Assembly (NCBI RefSeq): GCF_021352225.1 | Contig: NZ_JAAUVI010000001.1 | Span: forward strand, 62,001-126,000 | Reading direction: 5' to 3' | Length of the DNA: 64,000 nucleotides | DNA from: Methylobacterium sp. C25 | Lineage (GTDB): Bacteria > Pseudomonadota > Alphaproteobacteria > Rhizobiales > Beijerinckiaceae | In this document: one piece after another, positions 60,326 through 64,000 of the stretch | Numbering within the stretch: position 1 is the stretch's first letter | Layout of the letters: every line of letters starts with the position of its first letter | The notes under the pieces: model-generated | Database searches by the model: none | Seen by the model: the letters and a program-made list of their open reading frames with translations, nothing else | What the model was told of the DNA's origin: nothing | Position numbers and translations under genes: made by a program

Positions 60326-61453
60326 GTGCCTGCTGTCCAAGCGTCGACGGTTCCAGCTCCTCAGCCGCGCCTCCTGGAGATCGACGCGCTGCGCGGCCTC
60401 GCTGCTCTTCTCGTCGTGCTCTACCACTTCACCGTCGGTTATGGCGCGGAGTTCGGCTGGCCCGGCTCGCCTCCGAGCCTGATGTTCTCGTCGGCCCAGG
60501 TCGGTGTCTCGATCTTCTTCGTGATCAGCGGCTTCGTCATTGCAATGACCCTCGAGCGATCGGAAACGGTATCCGATTTCGCGCTCAGTCGTTTTGCGAG
60601 GCTCTATCCGCCGTTCTGGACCTGTGCACTGATGACCACGGCGCTGATCGTGTTCACAGGCTTCAACCCCTTTCACCTGACCGCAGCCGGGTTCCTCGCC
60701 ACGCTGACGATGGCGAACGGCATCATCGATCTGCCGTTCGTCGATCCATCCTACTGGACGCTGACGCGCGAGCTTCTTTTCTACGCGTTCATGGCGACGG
60801 CATTCTACGGTGCAGGCTCTCGTCGCCTCACTCCCGTGATCCTCGGCTGGGTGCTGGCGACATCGGCCTACAACGTCCTCGTCATGGACGAGAACATCTA
60901 CGGATGCCGCACCGGCGCCAGTTGCGGCGCCATCCTTCTCAACGCCACCTTCGCGCATCTTTTCGCAGCGGGGGCCATGCTGCACAAACTCCACGCGGGC
61001 GATCGCTCGCCTCTCGTCATCATGACGCTCGTGACTGCCATCCTTGCCGGCAGCATCTCGTTCTGGCCGGTTCAAGGTTTCCAGCCGATGCTCGCGCTGA
61101 AAGCCGCGCTCTACGTCGCTCTAGTGGCCGGTGCCGCCTCCGGACGGGTGCGGATCCTGCGCAACCGGCCGATTATCTTTCTCGGAGCGATTTCCTACAG
61201 CCTCTATCTGCTGCACCAAGTCATCGGCGAGGAGGTCATCCGCGTTCTCGTAGAGCGCGGGCTCCACGCGAACGTGGCGATCGCGCTTGCATTGACCGTC
61301 GTGCTCAGCCTGGCCGCGATCGTGTGCTTCGGCGTCGAGCGTCCTGCGCAACGTGCCATACGCCAGTTCTACGCCCGGCGCCGTGCTCGGGCTGATACGC
61401 CAAGATCCGAAGCAGCCATCCTTCCGGCCGTGCAAAGTCCGCGACTGCTCTGA
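60326..61453 (+). CDS. Acyltransferase-3 family membrane protein (OafA-like)
   Basis: Integral membrane O-acyltransferase of 375 aa, GTG start, with about ten helices. LLEIDALRGLAALLVVLYHF holds the conserved His, FFVISGFVIAMTLERS and FALSRFARLYPPFWTC the R-x10-S-G-F type motifs. ILRNRPIIFLGAISYSLYLL and HQVIGE are the C-terminal signature. Such proteins acetylate surface sugars, lipid-linked glycans or Nod factors. Substrate unknown. Same strand as the GH26-like gene, 164 bp away. Confidence 0.88.
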   Translation: MPAVQASTVPAPQPRLLEIDALRGLAALLVVLYHFTVGYGAEFGWPGSPPSLMFSSAQVGVSIFFVISGFVIAMTLERSETVSDFALSRFARLYPPFWTCALMTTALIVFTGFNPFHLTAAGFLATLTMANGIIDLPFVDPSYWTLTRELLFYAFMATAFYGAGSRRLTPVILGWVLATSAYNVLVMDENIYGCRTGASCGAILLNATFAHLFAAGAMLHKLHAGDRSPLVIMTLVTAILAGSISFWPVQGFQPMLALKAALYVALVAGAASGRVRILRNRPIIFLGAISYSLYLLHQVIGEEVIRVLVERGLHANVAIALALTVVLSLAAIVCFGVERPAQRAIRQFYARRRARADTPRSEAAILPAVQSPRLL

Positions 61454-61508
61454 GTGAGTCTTTGCAGATCAGCAAGCGGCCTTTGCCAGGACGGCCGCGT
61501 AACTCGTG

Positions 61509-62969
61509 TCAAACTGCCGCCAGCGCCAGAAGTCCGTCGCAATCGAGATGAGCTTCGAGATGGTCCGCGAAGGCATCGAGCACCGTCTCGATCCCCGCCT
61601 CGTAGGAAGCACCTCCCGGCGGCGCGCCGAGGCGCATCAGCCAAGCTGCCCGCTGACAATCGTCTGCGAACAACCCGTGCACGTACGTCCCGCTGACGAG
61701 CCCATCGGCCGACACCGCTCCATCGGGTCGGCCATCGGCGAACCGCAGGAGCGGCCGCGCGGCATCGGGGCCACTCGTATCACCGACATGCATTTCGTAG
61801 CCCGCGAAGCTCACGCCATCTGCGAGACTCGAGCCGGCAACCGCGACGAGGCGCTTTGCCGGCGTCATCACGGTCTCCACATCGAGAAGACCTAACCCTT
61901 CGATGGACCGCGGCTCACCCTCGATCCCATCGGGGTCCGAGATACGCTGACCCAGCATCTGGAAGCCGCCGCACAGACCGATCACCCGGCCGCCGCGCCT
62001 GACATGAGCGCGGATATCGACGTCCCAGCCCTGCGCCTGGACGAAGAGGAAGTCGTCGATCGTCGTTTTCGAACCCGGCAACAGGATCAGATCGGCGTTT
62101 CCCGGAAACGCCTCGCCGGGCCGCACCCAGACCACCTCGACACCGGGCTCCTGCCGCAGTGGGTCGAGATCATCGAAATTCGCGATATGCGGCAGCACCG
62201 GCACCGCTACGACAGCCCCCTGCCCCGTTCGGGCGATCAGTGGCCCGAGAGCCATAGCGTCTTCTGCCGGCAGGCGTGCCGCGGCGTGGAAATGCGGGAC
62301 GAGTCCGAACGGGGTCCAGCCGGTCGCCTCGGCGATCATCGCCATACCGTCGGCAAAGAGGCTCGGATCGCCCCTGAAGCGGTTGACGATGAAGCCGCGG
62401 ATCATTGCCGCGTCGTCTGGACCGATCACCGTCTTGGTGCCGACGAGGCTGGCGATAACGCCACCGCGATCGATGTCGCCGACCAGCACGACCGGCGTAT
62501 CCGTGGCGCGCGCAAAGCCCATATTGGCGATGTCGCCTTTGCGCAGGTTGATCTCGGCCGGCGAGCCGGCGCCCTCCACGAGTACGATATCGGCCTCGCC
62601 CTTGAGATGCTCGAAACTCTCGATCACCGATGCGAGCAAGCGCGGCTTCCAGGACTGGTACTCTCGCGCCTTTGCGGTACCGACCATATGGCCCTGGACG
62701 ATGACCTGGGCGCCGACGTCGCTCTGAGGCTTCAGGAGCACCGGGTTCATGTGGACCGAGGGCGCGACGCGCGCGGCTCGCGCCTGGAGCGCCTGGGCCC
62801 TTCCGATCTCACCGCCATCGGCCGTCACAGCGGCATTGTTCGACATGTTCTGCGGCTTAAACGGCCGGACACGCAGTCCACGCCGAGTGAAGACACGTGC
62901 CAGACCGGCAACGATCAGTGACTTGCCGACGTCGGATCCGGTGCCCTGGATCATGAGGGCGCGGGTCAT
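61509..62969 (-). CDS. cobQ: Cobyric acid synthase CobQ
   Basis: Amidates four side chains of adenosylcobyrinic a,c-diamide; 486 aa. N-terminal dethiobiotin-synthetase-like ATPase: [56 protein letters not shown]-terminal class I amidotransferase: Cys in [11 protein letters not shown], then GYEMHVGDT and GTYVHGLF. The ATG at 62969 is preferred over a TTG two codons earlier. Same strand as cobO, with a plus-strand gene between them. Confidence 0.96.
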   Translation of the reverse strand: MTRALMIQGTGSDVGKSLIVAGLARVFTRRGLRVRPFKPQNMSNNAAVTADGGEIGRAQALQARAARVAPSVHMNPVLLKPQSDVGAQVIVQGHMVGTAKAREYQSWKPRLLASVIESFEHLKGEADIVLVEGAGSPAEINLRKGDIANMGFARATDTPVVLVGDIDRGGVIASLVGTKTVIGPDDAAMIRGFIVNRFRGDPSLFADGMAMIAEATGWTPFGLVPHFHAAARLPAEDAMALGPLIARTGQGAVVAVPVLPHIANFDDLDPLRQEPGVEVVWVRPGEAFPGNADLILLPGSKTTIDDFLFVQAQGWDVDIRAHVRRGGRVIGLCGGFQMLGQRISDPDGIEGEPRSIEGLGLLDVETVMTPAKRLVAVAGSSLADGVSFAGYEMHVGDTSGPDAARPLLRFADGRPDGAVSADGLVSGTYVHGLFADDCQRAAWLMRLGAPPGGASYEAGIETVLDAFADHLEAHLDCDGLLALAAV

Positions 62970-63088
62970 TGCCAATCAGTGCTCCAAACCGACAGAGTCG
63001 CGGCTCATCTCCGGAGCCGCTGCAAAGCTTCACGGTCGTCGACCGCATAGCCAGCCGCAGCTCCGCGACCAAGGTCAGCGAGGTCGAC

Positions 63089-63469
63089 ATGAGGGATCAG
63101 GAGATTCGATCGGCTCTGGATCAACACTGGGCTGCGTCCGACGTGAACGACTTCGAGGAAGAGCACAAGATTTACAGGGACGACGCGGTGCTGGATTACC
63201 CGCAATCAGGCGAGCGTATCCGAGGTCGGAGCAACATCCAGTCGTCCCGTGCCGCGCAGCCGAACCAGAAACGCTTCGCAATCCGCCGCATTACGGGCAC
63301 GGGCGACCTTTGGGTCACCGAGTACGTCCTGACTTACGATGGGAAGCCGTCCTACACCGTGAGCATCATGGAGTTCCTCGACGCGCAGGTTGTCCGCGAA
63401 ACGCAGTATTTCGGAGATCCGTTCGAGCCAGGGGCTTCGCGCGCTCGGTGGGTCGAGAAGATCGGCTGA
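63089..63469 (+). CDS. SnoaL/NTF2-like protein
   Basis: Protein of 126 aa with the cone-shaped alpha+beta-barrel of the NTF2-like superfamily. IRSALDQHWAASDVNDFEEE, HKIYRDDAVLDYPQSGERIR and GRSNIQ are the family start, and SIMEFLDAQVVRETQYFGDP the typical end. Enzymatic or binding role unknown. It lies between cobO and cobQ on the opposite strand, so it interrupts rather than joins the cob operon. The start at 63089 has AGGTCG ahead. Confidence 0.8.
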   Translation: MRDQEIRSALDQHWAASDVNDFEEEHKIYRDDAVLDYPQSGERIRGRSNIQSSRAAQPNQKRFAIRRITGTGDLWVTEYVLTYDGKPSYTVSIMEFLDAQVVRETQYFGDPFEPGASRARWVEKIG

Positions 63470-63514
63470 AGCTGCCGCTGCTCGGGGAGCCGGGCAGGCA
63501 GCCGAAAGCGGCCA

Positions 63515-64000
63515 TCAAAACTCGATCCCCTCCTGCGCCTTCACCCCTGCCGAGAAGTGGTGCTTCACGTTCCCCATCTCGGTGACGAGATCGGCGGCCT
63601 CGATCAGGGCCGGCTTGGCGTTGCGACCGGTGACGACAACGTGGAGGTCGGGGCGCCGCGACTTCAGCGCAGCAACGACGGCATCAACGTCGAGATAGTC
63701 GTAGCGCAAGGCGATGTTCAGCTCGTCGAGAATGACCAGGCGAATACGCTCGTCGGCAAGGAGACGTTCCGCCTCCGCCCAGGCCTGCCTTGCAGCGGCG
63801 ATATCACGGGCCTTGTCCTGGGTCTCCCAGGTGAAGCCCTCGCCGAGCGTGTGCCAGTCTATCCGGTCCCCGAAGGCCTTGAGGGCGTGCTTCTCGCCCG
63901 TGTCCCAGGCGCCCTTGATGAACTGCACCACGCCGACCCGCCAGCCGCGGCCGAGCGCGCGCAGCATCAGCCCCCAGGCCGCCGTCGACTTGCCCTTGCC
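63515..64000 (-). CDS. cobO: Cob(I)yrinic acid a,c-diamide adenosyltransferase CobO (5' end outside window)
   Basis: Adds the adenosyl ligand to reduced corrinoid. The frame is open to the window edge; the first visible residues GKGKSTAAWGLMLRALGRGW are the P-loop, so only some 30-45 N-terminal residues are missing. VVQFIKGAWDTGEKHAL, VILDELNIALRYDYLD and VVVTGRNAKPALIEAADLVT match CobO/BtuR. The end MGNVKHHFSAGVKAQEGIEF is conserved as well. Confidence 0.95.
   Translation of the reverse strand, partial: GKGKSTAAWGLMLRALGRGWRVGVVQFIKGAWDTGEKHALKAFGDRIDWHTLGEGFTWETQDKARDIAAARQAWAEAERLLADERIRLVILDELNIALRYDYLDVDAVVAALKSRRPDLHVVVTGRNAKPALIEAADLVTEMGNVKHHFSAGVKAQEGIEF

Overview
The window is high-GC chromosomal DNA from an alphaproteobacterium. 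It is most likely a Rhizobiales member of the Methylobacteriaceae (Methylobacterium/Methylorubrum type). The inference rests on these points: rpsT lies directly before a dnaA-dnaN-recF cluster; purL-bolA-grxD are consecutive; there are typical alphaproteobacterial small proteins (DUF2794, DUF1674/SDHAF4, DUF2628 inside a his operon, a phasin); the bc1 complex is encoded by three linked genes; and BluB and CobC/CobD/CobQ/CobO indicate a B12 producer. I ran no database search, so the genus is an inference.

Layout. 1-2839: C-terminal nine-tenths of an RND efflux pump subunit. 3010-8338 (minus): a heme-uptake operon, hemP-hmuT-hmuU-hmuV followed by a TonB-dependent heme receptor. 8579-9176: a VOC protein and tRNA-Thr(GGT). 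9435-14498: rpsT, a 745-bp non-coding region rich in GANTC sites, then dnaA, dnaN and recF. This is the replication-initiation neighbourhood and a possible oriC. 14505-15024 (minus): a decayed vapBC toxin-antitoxin module. 15108-21343: recQ, a membrane-linked putative hydrolase without a usable start codon, purL, bolA, grxD. 21454-25325: a thioredoxin-reductase-like flavoprotein, DUF2794, bluB and a tandem pair of L,D-transpeptidases. 25338-30603: DUF1674, rsmB, a heparinase-like protein, purH. 30738-36833 (minus): a metabolite:proton symporter, then acetate uptake and activation (actP, DUF485, acs). 36964-43649: a PdhS-like histidine kinase with an altered phosphoacceptor motif, a phasin, a Pro-rich secreted protein, a third L,D-transpeptidase, a receiver protein with an N-terminal NepR-like segment, and a lytic transglycosylase.

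43896-48681 (minus) is a histidine operon, hisB-DUF2628-hisH-hisA-hisF-hisE, ending in coaA. 48894-50677 carries a Tat-type metallophosphoesterase and mtnP. 50802-53642 (minus) encodes cytochrome bc1 (petA-petB-petC). Then come malonyl-CoA decarboxylase, a small orphan protein and an MFS exporter. 57130-64000 holds cobC, cobD, cobQ and the 5'-truncated cobO. A GH26-like hydrolase, an acyltransferase-3 protein and an NTF2-like protein sit among them.

There is no CRISPR array, prophage, insertion sequence or large transferred island; most of the window is core chromosome. The observations most worth following are the NepR-receiver fusion, the histidine kinase whose HExxT motif reads HQxxA, the vapBC relic between recF and recQ, the leader-inclusive duplication of the L,D-transpeptidase, the GANTC cluster before dnaA, and the recQ-purL hydrolase that lacks any ATG, GTG or TTG start.
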